DNA of 48,866 bases. Source: Nocardia gamkensis NBRC 108242. Lineage in GTDB: Bacteria; Actinomycetota; Actinomycetes; Mycobacteriales; Mycobacteriaceae. The translations under genes and the position numbers were made by a program. Of this stretch, positions 1-8,930 are shown in pieces (position 1 is the first letter of the stretch; every line of letters starts with the position of its first letter). The notes under the pieces were generated by a model. The model saw only the letters and a program-made list of their open reading frames with translations. It did not search any database and had not been told where the DNA came from. Location of the stretch: positions 1 to 48,866 of the forward strand of contig NZ_BDBM01000059.1 in NCBI RefSeq assembly GCF_001612985.1, written 5' to 3'.

Positions 1-2
1 CC

Positions 3-1997
3 CACGTCGAGCGAAGCACCGAGCTCTTTTCCCGAGATCTTGGCGTGCGCGATGAGCAGGGGCGGATGTCTATCGAGAGGCTCGTCGACAGCGTTCGCGA
101 CCGTGCTGCCCGGGATCCCAAATTCGAACTCAGCTACAGCGAGAGGGATCTCAACGCGCTGATCGAGCACGGACGTCGACTGGGACTCGATGATCGCGGC
201 ATCGCCGACCTCATCCATATCGGTTCCCGTATCGCGAAGCCCATCACCCCTGATCTGCTCGCCCAGAACATGGAAAATTGGGCCAACGTGGTTTCCGATC
301 GCGGCTACCCGTACCGCTTCGATGACGCCGGTCGCTTCAACGCGTTCGCCAGGGATCTCGATCGGATCCTCCACGATGCCGGATTCGGTGACCACGGTGT
401 CTTCGTTCAAGGATCGGCGCTGCGGAGTCCCCAGGCCAACGACGTCGACATCGCTGTCGTCATCGACCGTGACAGGTTTCATGAAATTCTCGTGGAGCGC
501 TACGACGGACGAATAGCGACCAAGGCCACCGATGCGGCACCGCCCGGGGCTCTGACCCTGAGAGGGCTCACGCGGTCCGAACTCCAGGAGCTGGCCCAGA
601 AGATCCACCAAAATCCGAAGGCTTACAATAATCAGGCGCATACATTCGCCAACGCTGTACGAAAAGGCGTGATCCGATCAACTCACGATATTTCGAAACC
701 ACTCAAGGCGGCTGGCAAGGAGATCCAGAGCAAATATCCGGAGCTGAACATCGAGGATATTTCACTGATCGTCCCTGGCAGCGACTTCGATTCCAGTCCC
801 GAGTTACCCGTCGTCGAAACTACTGACAAGGATCGCGCGCAAGAATTTACTCGCCAACTACACGCCGCGCGGGAATTCGAATTCCAGAGCGACCGGATCG
901 ACGGCCAACGCGGGAAGTTGCTGGCGGAGCTGGACCCGCATATGCGGGAAGTCGTGCAGCTGTCGAGAGATCTCGCCGAGATGAATCGAGTGCAGAGCGC
1001 GGCGGAGTCGCTAGGACATATCCAGGCTCGCGATGCGCTCGATCGGATCCGGGAAGCGCTCGAACGGGGTGCGCCGCTGACCGATGTGAGTAAAAACATC
1101 GCACTTGCGAGGGACCGCTTGGCTACAGTGCAGCAACTCGAACTCCATAGCAGCCTCGACGCGCTGCGTGAACTTCAGTTAGGCGAGCACACGCAAGTTG
1201 TCGGGCAGATCCTCGAACTCGACGTGCTCGAGCGCAACCTCGCGACCACGACCCGGCTGGAGATCACCGAGCGACAACTCGTCGAGGTAGCCGCCCGGGA
1301 AGTACTGGAATTCCGTGACCAGCATCCAGACCTGCGTACCCCTTCCCTCCAGCACGACCTGCACAATGCACGCGAATACTCGCAGGCCCTTGCTCGCGGC
1401 CGGGCTCGGGAGCTCGGTGAGGTGACGCGGCATTTCGAGGCAATACAGCGTGCTATCCGGCAGGAGCAGACAATAGAGGCTCGCCGGATCGAATCATTGG
1501 GTCTGGATCCAGCGCATCGGCGACTGGTTGGCCAGGCGCTCGATGCCGACCGCGCCCGCACATTGGGCAAAGCAGCGGATACGTTGGGCAAGGAAATTGT
1601 GCGACATCACCATAACGAGATCGTTGGACCGAGTAGAGTTCTGCAATTGAGCCAGGATCAGGCAAGGCGCTTGGATATACAGACTTATTCGCTGTGTCTG
1701 GACCTCACACCGACGAATTACGATCATGCAAGGGGCGTGTACGTGTACGAGCCGCCAGGGCGACCTCCCGTCCATGTCCTCCATGATTCGATGGAGCGTC
1801 GGTACGCGCAGGCTGTCAGAGCCATACAAGGCGGACTTTCCCCGCAATTGGTCGAGGCTGATTTCCTACGGTCGATCGGGCACGCTACGGCAGCGGAGGA
1901 AGCTGTCCGCGAGCGCCCCGAGAATTCACCGCGAGTCAGAGCACGGGCGCTCGAACTCGAACGTGCGCGGCAGCTCCGTGCCGAACGCGACCGTTGA
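3..1997 (+). CDS. Nucleotidyltransferase-domain effector-like protein, 5' partial
   Basis: The reading frame is open to the left edge, so the N-terminus is missing; the first in-window start-like codon is GTG 45, and residues are numbered from it. Residues 120-141 carry a nucleotidyltransferase-fold signature: Gly123-Ser124, then nine residues later Asp-Val-Asp at 133-135. A third acidic strand may lie near 234-245. From about residue 260 to the end (650) the protein is highly charged and helical, rich in Glu, Arg and Gln, with heptad-like leucines. Toxins of the polymorphic class use such domains to modify RNA or protein targets, and the two small genes that follow would suit immunity partners. 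That role is inference: no delivery domain is visible because the N-terminus lies outside. Base composition is less GC-rich than the core genes, hinting at transfer. Alternative: a mobile-element or phage nucleotidyltransferase. Confidence 0.6.
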   Translation, partial: HVERSTELFSRDLGVRDEQGRMSIERLVDSVRDRAARDPKFELSYSERDLNALIEHGRRLGLDDRGIADLIHIGSRIAKPITPDLLAQNMENWANVVSDRGYPYRFDDAGRFNAFARDLDRILHDAGFGDHGVFVQGSALRSPQANDVDIAVVIDRDRFHEILVERYDGRIATKATDAAPPGALTLRGLTRSELQELAQKIHQNPKAYNNQAHTFANAVRKGVIRSTHDISKPLKAAGKEIQSKYPELNIEDISLIVPGSDFDSSPELPVVETTDKDRAQEFTRQLHAAREFEFQSDRIDGQRGKLLAELDPHMREVVQLSRDLAEMNRVQSAAESLGHIQARDALDRIREALERGAPLTDVSKNIALARDRLATVQQLELHSSLDALRELQLGEHTQVVGQILELDVLERNLATTTRLEITERQLVEVAAREVLEFRDQHPDLRTPSLQHDLHNAREYSQALARGRARELGEVTRHFEAIQRAIRQEQTIEARRIESLGLDPAHRRLVGQALDADRARTLGKAADTLGKEIVRHHHNEIVGPSRVLQLSQDQARRLDIQTYSLCLDLTPTNYDHARGVYVYEPPGRPPVHVLHDSMERRYAQAVRAIQGGLSPQLVEADFLRSIGHATAAEEAVRERPENSPRVRARALELERARQLRAERDR

Positions 1998-2040
1998 ACG
2001 TGGCGCGATATGCTATAGCAGAGGCGACTATGGTGTTCCT

Positions 2041-3168
2041 ATGATGGAGTGGCTGACATCGATCGATGCCGAGCGGCGCAAAGTGAACCTCCTGAAGCGG
2101 CAACTGACACTCATCCTCCATGGCCCGCTCGACCAAGTTCACCTCGACCTGTTGCGCGACAACCTCGGCCTGTCCTCAACCGGCTCCACCACCGACCCGG
2201 TCGGCACCCGGTTCGGACAGCGCCTCCAATATCACCCGCAATATCAGACGATTACAGCGATGGTGCTGACCTTACTGCGCACTGACATCAACGAATGGAC
2301 CGTTACGCTCGACGCCATACCGCGCACCGACTTCTCCGAATGGAAGCGCCTCGCCGAAATGAGTGCCCAGGAAGTAGGACTCACCATCGCCGAACGACAG
2401 CTGCCGTCGTCGACGCCCCTCTCCGATATCGGTGATCCGGCGCCGACGGCTCGCATCGACCAATCCACCGATGAACTGTCAACGGCTGGTGCCGCGCTTG
2501 CTGCCGCCCCGCATCCGATGCCGACCCCACTGCTGGATCTCAGCACAATATCGCCTACCAGCCCCTCGAGTGAGTGGGCCGACTCGCCTGAATACGACGC
2601 CGACCTCATGGATAGAACGATTCGGCAGCTCGAAGCCGTGCCACCGTACACTCCACTGCAGCCACCAGTCCATCGATCGGAATTGGCGGATACAGAGCTG
2701 GTCCAACTCGTCACCGGACTTCGCAATCTGATTTGGTCGTGGCGAATGGATGACCTGATGACCATCAGCGCACGAGCCGGATTCTGGTCGATAGAAAGAC
2801 ACGAAACCGATCGGGTCGTATTCACCAGCAGATATGTGGCCGGTGAGTGTTATGTGGACGGAAATGCCCGCGACGTCCATTCCATAGACCTGCCGGTCGC
2901 GACCGTGTCCGATAGCGACGACTGCCGAACACCGTCGAGCGATACCTTCACCCGAATGACTGCGGTACTCATCGAAACCTACGGCGAACCCACCGCGCGT
3001 TCCTGGGGAATGACTCCGCAGATCCAATGGACCGGAACGGAAAATTCACTAGCACTCGCCTACCGACACCCTACCGTCCGGATCATCGTGCGCCTCAACC
3101 TCGGAATCACTACGATCCATGGAGAAGCCGAAAGCGCTCGCCGCAAGCGAAACGTGGAGCGGGACTAG
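2041..3168 (+). CDS. DUF6301-like protein, possible immunity partner
   Basis: A 375-residue protein read from ATG 2041, where it starts MMEWLTSIDAERR. The open frame runs further upstream, but that part overlaps the preceding gene and lacks coding character. Residues 1-125 form a helical region. Residues about 130-235 are Pro/Ser/Thr-rich and probably a linker. The C-terminal 140 residues (a WSWRMDDL segment followed by alternating strands and a conserved GEPTARSWG stretch) resemble the actinobacterial DUF6301 family as I remember it. Members are common in Nocardia beside effector-like genes, and a cognate-immunity role is often suspected but unproven. It starts 43 bases after the upstream effector-like gene on the same strand. 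No signal peptide or membrane segment is seen, so it should act in the cytoplasm. Confidence 0.6.
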   Translation: MMEWLTSIDAERRKVNLLKRQLTLILHGPLDQVHLDLLRDNLGLSSTGSTTDPVGTRFGQRLQYHPQYQTITAMVLTLLRTDINEWTVTLDAIPRTDFSEWKRLAEMSAQEVGLTIAERQLPSSTPLSDIGDPAPTARIDQSTDELSTAGAALAAAPHPMPTPLLDLSTISPTSPSSEWADSPEYDADLMDRTIRQLEAVPPYTPLQPPVHRSELADTELVQLVTGLRNLIWSWRMDDLMTISARAGFWSIERHETDRVVFTSRYVAGECYVDGNARDVHSIDLPVATVSDSDDCRTPSSDTFTRMTAVLIETYGEPTARSWGMTPQIQWTGTENSLALAYRHPTVRIIVRLNLGITTIHGEAESARRKRNVERD

Positions 3169-3250
3169 TATCGACCAATTCGCTCCCGCCGAGTGGCCGG
3201 CGTACGCCATCGGGTCCAGCCACATCTATTGCATCGAACCAAGGATGATC

Positions 3251-3601
3251 ATGGCCATTACCTCGTACCACGGAACTTTCTATACCGAGAGCCCGGAAAT
3301 CATCGAACAGATACTGAGATCGTGGCTGTCGAAGAACGATCTGCAGATGAAGCCGCATCGCGGGTTCCAGATGCACTACGAGACCGACGGATTCGAACTC
3401 TACTGTTACGATGCCGGCGGCCCGGAAGCGCCTTTCTACTTCCTTCTCGAGGGCCGCATCGAGGACGCACCCGATACTGCTACTACTCGGCTTCGAGACC
3501 TTGCAGATCTCTCCAGGAACGCAGGTCTCGAATTCAGTATCGACTACGAACAAGTCGATACCGAGGGAAACCCTCTGAGCGCCGAAGAGACGATCAGCTG
3601 A
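3251..3601 (+). CDS. Small acidic protein, immunity-like, unknown family
   Basis: A 116-residue protein. I chose ATG 3251 because AAGG at 3241-3244 sits six bases ahead of it; a longer in-frame start at 3119 would overlap the end of the previous gene by 50 bases, and an ATG at 3245 is too close to the same AAGG. The protein is acidic (many Asp and Glu), with aromatic strands around YHGTFYTE and FELYCYDAGG, and no signal peptide or membrane segment. I do not recognise the family. Size, acidity and position third in a row behind an effector-like gene suit an immunity protein or antitoxin, which is inference. GC content is modest, like the two genes before it. Confidence 0.5.
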   Translation: MAITSYHGTFYTESPEIIEQILRSWLSKNDLQMKPHRGFQMHYETDGFELYCYDAGGPEAPFYFLLEGRIEDAPDTATTRLRDLADLSRNAGLEFSIDYEQVDTEGNPLSAEETIS

Positions 3602-3620
3602 TCAGGGCAGAGGTTCAACT

Positions 3621-3651
3621 CCCCAGCAGACCGCGTCCCCAGCAGACCGCG
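3621..3651. repeat. Two-copy 15-bp tandem repeat
   Basis: CCCCAGCAGACCGCG occurs at 3621-3635 and again at 3637-3651, separated by one T (period 16). It lies just after the stop of the small acidic protein in the non-coding spacer before the WGR gene. No function is evident; replication slippage is the simplest origin. Confidence 0.7.
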
Positions 3652-3821
3652 AACGAGGGCCCGGGGAGCTACGTGATGAACGCCCGAACAGGAGTAATGA
3701 CCGCCGACACGCGCCTCGCGCAGGGCCCGCAGCCGTCGGCTGCCCTACCGGCGCCTGTCGGACGCTTGCCCTGCGATGCAGCACGGACCCGCTGAATGTC
3801 GGTGGCTCTTGCTAGCTTTCG

Positions 3822-3842
3822 TTTCGTTCTGATCTGACGAAA
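3822..3842. promoter_or_regulatory. Inverted repeat upstream of the WGR gene
   Basis: TTTCGT at 3822-3827 and ACGAAA at 3837-3842 are exact reverse complements around a 9-base centre, 14 bases ahead of ATG 3857. This could be an operator or a leader hairpin. The short arms make it only suggestive. Confidence 0.25.
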
Positions 3843-3856
3843 ACAGGCGAGGCGCT

Positions 3857-5281
3857 ATGACAATCGGGGGAACCACCTATCTCGAACTGTCCGAGGACAG
3901 TGGTACCGCGCACAAGTTCTACGAGGTGATCGTCGCGGGCACGCAAGTGAGTGTCCGTTTCGGCCGCATCGGCGAGCAGGGGCAGACGAAGGTCAGTTCG
4001 TTCGCCACCGAGGAGAAGGCGCAGGCGGCCGCTGCGAAGAAGGTGGGCGAGAAGGTGCGGAAGGGCTATGCGCCCGCCGTGATGGGGGCGCGGGGCAGAC
4101 GTCCGGTGACGAGGCGGGCGATCAGCAGCGGTCGCTCGACCGCGATGGCCGCGCCCGTGCTGTGGAGTTTCGACTCCGGCGCCGCCGCCTTCGGCATCTT
4201 CGTCGACGAGCGCCGCTGCTGGGTGGGCAACGAGAGCGGTGACGTGTTCACCCTGACCCCGGAGGGCGTGGTCACCGGCCGGTACCGCCTGCCGGACGCC
4301 GTCAAATGTATTGTGGCCGACGACTTCTGGATCTACGCCGGATGCGACGACGGCCGCGTCTACGACTTGTCGGGCAAGGTGCCGCGGGCGGCCTACGATA
4401 TCGCGGCCGATGTCGACATCTACTGGCTCGACATCCACGACGGCATCCTCGGCGTCTCCGACCGCCAAGGCGGCATCACCGTGATCGATTACGAGGAAGA
4501 GTCGCTGTGGACCCGGCGCAGCACCGGCAATTCGGGCTGGATGGTGCGCATCGACGCGCACGGTGTCTACCACGGACATTCCGCGGGCGTCACCAAATAC
4601 GACCTGGACAGCGGGAATCCCCTGTGGCAAGCGGCCACCGGAGGAGACGTCCTGTTCGGCTGGCAGGAATCCGACGCCGTCTACGCGGGCACCTCCCGCA
4701 ACCAGGTCCGCATGGTGGCCAAGAACGGCCGCGCCGAGCACATCTACCAGTGCGATGCCGCGGTCTTCTCCTGCGCCACCTCGCCGGACGGCCGTTACGT
4801 CTTCGCCGGTGACAACTACTCCTCGGTGTACTGCTTCGACGCCGCGGGGAACCGCGTGTGGAAGCTGGCCACCGGCTGCGGTTCGGCCTATTCCATGCAG
4901 TATCACGACGAGAAGCTGTACCTCGTCACCACGACCGGCACGCTGGCCTGTCTCGACGTCGGCGACGCCGCCATCCGCGATGCCGAGCAGGGCGTGCTGC
5001 CGCAGACGGTGTCGGTGAAAGCCCCCGAGATCTCAGCGGTGGTGCCCAGCGACACCGTCGAAATCACTTCCGACGCGGGCACCGGCGTCATCGTGGAATG
5101 CGTGAGCCACGGCAGTTCCCTGCGCGTGCGTGTCGTCTCCCCCGGATTCCACCAGGGATGGAATGTGCAGTTTCCCAAAGACATTCGCCGTGCCGGTGCC
5201 CGCTACGTGGTCGACGGCATCGCCGAGTCGGCACGCGGCGGCTTCTACCGCGTCCGCGGCGACATCCGCCGGCTGTCCTGA
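3857..5281 (+). CDS. WGR-domain and beta-propeller protein
   Basis: A 474-residue cytoplasmic-looking protein. Residues 1-75 match the WGR domain: a KFYEV strand followed by VRFGRIGEQGQ, so the name-giving Trp-Gly-Arg reads Phe35-Gly36-Arg37. WGR domains occur in PARPs and in bacterial proteins and probably bind nucleic acid or protein. Residues about 100-375 contain repeating PQQ/WD-like propeller strands such as VYAGTSRNQV and RYVFAGDNYSSVYCFD. The last 80 residues form a separate small domain. No catalytic motif is seen. It is a single gene with its own spacer, followed 21 bases later by a strong hairpin. A sensor or scaffold role is plausible but unproven. Confidence 0.75.
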   Translation: MTIGGTTYLELSEDSGTAHKFYEVIVAGTQVSVRFGRIGEQGQTKVSSFATEEKAQAAAAKKVGEKVRKGYAPAVMGARGRRPVTRRAISSGRSTAMAAPVLWSFDSGAAAFGIFVDERRCWVGNESGDVFTLTPEGVVTGRYRLPDAVKCIVADDFWIYAGCDDGRVYDLSGKVPRAAYDIAADVDIYWLDIHDGILGVSDRQGGITVIDYEEESLWTRRSTGNSGWMVRIDAHGVYHGHSAGVTKYDLDSGNPLWQAATGGDVLFGWQESDAVYAGTSRNQVRMVAKNGRAEHIYQCDAAVFSCATSPDGRYVFAGDNYSSVYCFDAAGNRVWKLATGCGSAYSMQYHDEKLYLVTTTGTLACLDVGDAAIRDAEQGVLPQTVSVKAPEISAVVPSDTVEITSDAGTGVIVECVSHGSSLRVRVVSPGFHQGWNVQFPKDIRRAGARYVVDGIAESARGGFYRVRGDIRRLS

Positions 5282-5302
5282 TCGCACCCACCAGGTCTTC
5301 GA

Positions 5303-5340
5303 GAGAGCGTTCTTCGCACATCGTGTGCGGAGAACGTCTC
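5303..5340 (+). terminator. Hairpin terminator after the WGR gene
   Basis: A near-perfect stem begins 21 bases after the stop: CGTTCTTCGCACA at 5308-5320 pairs with TGTGCGGAGAACG at 5324-5336 around a TCG loop with one T-G pair. The stem can extend outward to 5303 and 5340 with a bulge. No T-run follows, as is common for actinobacterial terminators. Confidence 0.5.
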
Positions 5341-5895
5341 CGCTGGGACCTCGGCTTCCCGCGGGCTCGGCAGAGTGGCTCGCTGATCGGCCTTGCGGCG
5401 AACGCGAGATTGCCCGGACACGAGCGAGGGCTCCCGACCGGGCAGCACTTGGTTGCAGAAGACGCTCGGCCCGGCGGTTCCGGCGGCTGTGCAGCCACTG
5501 CGGCTCGCCGACGACGCGGACCCGAAGTTGATCGCGCGTGTGGCGCCGGCAGTTGCTCGGTCCCGAGGTGACCGCCACCGGGCCCGGTCAGCGCATCGCG
5601 CCCGTGACGTCCCCCAGGCCGGAAGACCGGTTACCGAGCATCGTGCCGTTCGTCTCGCGTGACGGACCGAGCCGGGGATGCCGCGCCCGGCTGCGTTCCC
5701 GCGCGGGGACCGACGGGCGAACGGCTCGTGGCCTATCGCCCAGGCTGGGCGTGCCCGACGATCCTCGCGCAGGCGAGCGCTCCCCCGGCCTGCGCATTCG
5801 ACCGCACACACCCCTGATCTGCCGATTCGTCGGCGGAACGCCACGCCCGGTGGGAAGGTGGATGCACGGCAGGTGTCAGCAAAGGAGCGAGACAC
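5341..5895. other. 555-bp spacer without a supported gene
   Basis: Open frames exist on both strands because of the high GC content, but none has a good ribosome site or a recognisable product. The only clear signal is AAAGGAG at 5881-5887 serving the next gene. The fusA2-like promoter presumably lies here. A decayed gene cannot be excluded. Confidence 0.4.
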
Positions 5896-8091
5896 ATGGT
5901 GGACAAGACCAACGGAGCTGCCGCGGGCAACGGCGGCGTGGTGACCGCGGACCGGCCCGAGCAGATCCGCAACGTCGTCCTGGTCGGGCACAGCGGGTCG
6001 GGCAAGACCACGCTCGTCGACGCCATGGCGCTCACCGCGCGGGCGGTCAACCGCGCCGGACGGGTGGAGGACGGCACCTCGCTGTCGGACTACGACGAGA
6101 TCGAGCATCGCCAGCACCGGTCGGTGCAGCTGTCGGTCGTGCCGGTGGCATGGGCCGGGATGAAGGTCAACTTGGTCGACACCCCCGGATACGCGGACTT
6201 CGTGGGCGAGCTGCGGGCGGGGCTGCGGGCGGCCGACGCGGCGCTGTTCGTCATCTCGGCGGCCGAGGGCGCGGACGGAATCGCGGGCGCGACCAGGGCG
6301 CTGTGGGAGGAGTGCGCCGCCGTCGGGATGCCGCGCGCGATCGTGATCACCCACCTGGACACGGCGCGCGACGAGTTCGACGTGATGACCGAGACCTGCC
6401 GGACGGTGCTGGGCGGCGGATCGTCGGAGAATATCCTGCCCCTGCATCTGCCCGTCTACGGGCCGAAGAATCCGGACGGCCACCGGCCGGTCACCGGCAT
6501 GGTGGAGCTGTTGCCACACTGCGTGGGCGACTACTCCTCCGGGGAGGAGGTGCAGGGCGACCCTTCGCCCGATCAGGTAACCGCTCTGGAGGAAGCGCGC
6601 AACCGCCTCATCGAAGGCATCATCGCGGAGAGCGAAGACGAGAGCCTGATGGAGCGCTACCTCGAGGGCGAGGAGATCAGCCTGGCGACCCTTGTCGCCG
6701 ACCTGGAACGTGCGGTGGCTCGCGCCAGCTTCCATCCGGTGCTGTTCGCCGCGCCCGCGCCGGAGGGGGCCAAGCAAGGCCTCGGCACAGTGGAGCTGCT
6801 CGAGTTGATCACCGGCGGCTTTCCGACACCGGCCGAGCACGCCATCACCGCCAGCAACGGCGCCGAACCGCATCCGCTGCGCTGCGACCCGGACGGAGAG
6901 CTGGCCGCGGAGGTAATCCGCACCGCATCCGACCCGTACGTCGGGCGGGTCTGCATGGTCCGCGTCTTCTCCGGCACCTTGCATGCCGACGATACGGTGC
7001 ACGTCAGCGGACACGGCCTGGAGGATCGGGGCCACGAGAGCCACGAGCTGGACGAGCGAGTCGGCGCGATCTCGGCACCCTTCGGCAAGCAGCAACGCCC
7101 GCTGCGGCAGGCGATCGCGGGCGACATCGCCTACGTCACCAAACTAGGGCACGCCGAAACCGGCGACACGCTGTCGTCCACCGACAGCCCCCTGCGGATC
7201 GAGCCGTGGCCGATGCCGGACCCGCTGCTGCCCATCGCCATTCGCGCGCACAGCAAAACCGACGAGGACAAGCTGTCCCAAAGCCTTGCCCGCCTGGCCG
7301 CCGAAGATCCGGCACTGCGACTCGAGCACAACGCGCAGACCCATCAGCTGGTGCTCTGGTGTCTCGGCGAAGCGCATCGCGACGTCGCCCTGGAACGGTT
7401 GCGGACCCGGTTCGGCGTGCAGGTCGACGTGACCGATCACCAGGTGGCGTTGCGGGAGACGTTCGCGGGCAAGGCCACCGGACGCGGCAGGCACGTCAAA
7501 CAGTCCGGCGGGCACGGGCAGTACGCGGTGTGCGAGATCGAGGTCGAACCGCTGCCCGAAGGGGCAGGGATCGAGTTCGTGGACAAAGTGGTCGGTGGAG
7601 TTGTTCCGCGCCAGTTCATTCCGTCGGTGGAAAAGGGCGTTCGAGCGCAGGCCTCCCGTGGGTTGACCGCCGGATATCCCCTGGTGGACGTGCGCGTCAC
7701 CCTGTTCGACGGCAAAGCCCACTCCGTCGACTCCTCCGACGCCGCGTTCCAGACCGCGGGCGCCCTCGCCCTGCGCGAGGCAGCGGCGACCGCGGGGATC
7801 AGAGTGCTGGAGCCGCTCGCCGAAGTCTGGGTCCTTGTCTCCGACGACTACGTCGGCCCGGTCCTCAGCGACCTGTCCAGCCGCCGCGGCCGCGTCCTCG
7901 GTACCGAGCCGCACGGCACCGGCCGCACCCGCGTCCACGCCGAGGTCCCCGAACTCGAACTCAGCCGCTACGCCATCGATCTGCGCTCGATCTCGCACGG
8001 CACCGGAGATTTCACCCGCGCCTATGCCCGCCACGAACCGATGCCCAATCAGATCGCCGCGTCGATGCGCGGGGAAAAGGCACGTGCGTAA
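5896..8091 (+). CDS. fusA2: EF-G2-like translational GTPase paralogue
   Basis: 731 residues, starting at ATG 5896 behind AAAGGAG. The domain order is that of elongation factor G: GTPase domain with P-loop GHSGSGKT (31-38) and G3 motif DTPGYAD (95-101), then domains II to V with the late domain-IV segment around GRGRHVKQSGGHGQYAVCE. Two GTPase signatures differ from canonical EF-G. The catalytic histidine after DTPG is Tyr99, and the NKxD guanine-specificity motif reads Thr-His-Leu-Asp (152-155). This is the EF-G2/FusA2 group of actinobacteria, for which nucleotide binding without normal translocation activity has been reported for a mycobacterial member (from memory). A ribosome-associated or stress role is possible. 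The gene appears monocistronic. Confidence 0.88.
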   Translation: MVDKTNGAAAGNGGVVTADRPEQIRNVVLVGHSGSGKTTLVDAMALTARAVNRAGRVEDGTSLSDYDEIEHRQHRSVQLSVVPVAWAGMKVNLVDTPGYADFVGELRAGLRAADAALFVISAAEGADGIAGATRALWEECAAVGMPRAIVITHLDTARDEFDVMTETCRTVLGGGSSENILPLHLPVYGPKNPDGHRPVTGMVELLPHCVGDYSSGEEVQGDPSPDQVTALEEARNRLIEGIIAESEDESLMERYLEGEEISLATLVADLERAVARASFHPVLFAAPAPEGAKQGLGTVELLELITGGFPTPAEHAITASNGAEPHPLRCDPDGELAAEVIRTASDPYVGRVCMVRVFSGTLHADDTVHVSGHGLEDRGHESHELDERVGAISAPFGKQQRPLRQAIAGDIAYVTKLGHAETGDTLSSTDSPLRIEPWPMPDPLLPIAIRAHSKTDEDKLSQSLARLAAEDPALRLEHNAQTHQLVLWCLGEAHRDVALERLRTRFGVQVDVTDHQVALRETFAGKATGRGRHVKQSGGHGQYAVCEIEVEPLPEGAGIEFVDKVVGGVVPRQFIPSVEKGVRAQASRGLTAGYPLVDVRVTLFDGKAHSVDSSDAAFQTAGALALREAAATAGIRVLEPLAEVWVLVSDDYVGPVLSDLSSRRGRVLGTEPHGTGRTRVHAEVPELELSRYAIDLRSISHGTGDFTRAYARHEPMPNQIAASMRGEKARA

Positions 8092-8177
8092 CCACATCGA
8101 GCCGCCTTCCCACTGGCTGTTGATCTCGGGCTGCCGGGTACAGTTGGGCTCGTATTCGAGCCTTGGTAGGTGGAGAA

Positions 8178-8915
8178 ATGGAAAAGGACCCCGCGCGTTG
8201 CGTCGTGCTGGTGCCGGTGCACGACTACATCGAACCCGGTTGCTCAGAGGGGCTGGCGGAACTCGAACGGCGCGGCTACCCGGTTTGGCGCGTCTACGGT
8301 TGCTCCGCGATCGATCAGGCCCGCAGCCAAATCGCCACCGACGCTTTGGCGCAAGGTTTCGAAGAGTTGATGTGGATCGACGCGGATGTGCGCTTCGATC
8401 CCGATGCGGTAAGTATGCTGCGGTCCCACGATCTGCCGGTGGTCTGCGGTATCTACGCCAAGAAGATGACGCGCGAACTGGTCTGCAGTCTGCTACCCGG
8501 TACCGAGAAGATAATCTTCGGCGATGGCGGCGGCACAGTGGAGATCCGTTACGCAGCCGGCGGATTCCTGCTCACCAAACGCGGCGTTTACGAGACGATC
8601 GCGGAGAAAGAGGAACTGCCTGTCTGCAACTTGCAGTTCGGGCGCGCCAACGTGCCGTACTTCTTGCCGATGATCGTCCCGGATGGCGAGAACCAATGGT
8701 ATCTGGGTGAAGATTACGCGTTCTCCGAACGTGCTCGACGCAGTGGCTTCAGCATCTACGCCGACACTCGTATCCGTCTGGAGCACATCGGCAAGTACGG
8801 ATTCACGTGGGAAGACGCAGGTAGCGGCAAATACCGCTACAGCAGTTACGAGTTCAGTTTCAGGCAACGGGCTACGGATGCTGATGCGGAGGAAGCCGTC
8901 GAGCAGTCCCACTGA
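8178..8915 (+). CDS. Family 2-like glycosyltransferase
   Basis: 245 residues from ATG 8178, with GGTGGAG just upstream; a TTG start 15 bases earlier is less likely. The N-terminus VVLVPVHDYIEP and the core MWIDADVRFDPDAV (Asp68 and Asp70 as the DxD metal/nucleotide-sugar site) are typical of GT-A fold transferases. A later YLGEDYAFSERARRSG segment matches the ED base region of GT2-like enzymes. There is no membrane segment, so it should act in the cytosol. It converges on the glycosyltransferase-like gene at 8931-9947 with only 15 bases between. Acceptor unknown; proximity suggests the Ser/Gly-rich protein at 9961-12267, which is inference. GC content is below that of flanking core genes. Confidence 0.75.
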   Translation: MEKDPARCVVLVPVHDYIEPGCSEGLAELERRGYPVWRVYGCSAIDQARSQIATDALAQGFEELMWIDADVRFDPDAVSMLRSHDLPVVCGIYAKKMTRELVCSLLPGTEKIIFGDGGGTVEIRYAAGGFLLTKRGVYETIAEKEELPVCNLQFGRANVPYFLPMIVPDGENQWYLGEDYAFSERARRSGFSIYADTRIRLEHIGKYGFTWEDAGSGKYRYSSYEFSFRQRATDADAEEAVEQSH

Positions 8916-8930
8916 CGGAAGCTCAGCAGA

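Noticed and set aside
5245..7095. Long minus-strand open frame opposite the EF-G2-like gene
   Set aside because: Low-complexity Arg/Gly/His translation typical of antisense GC-rich DNA, no start signals, and the plus strand carries an intact EF-G family protein.
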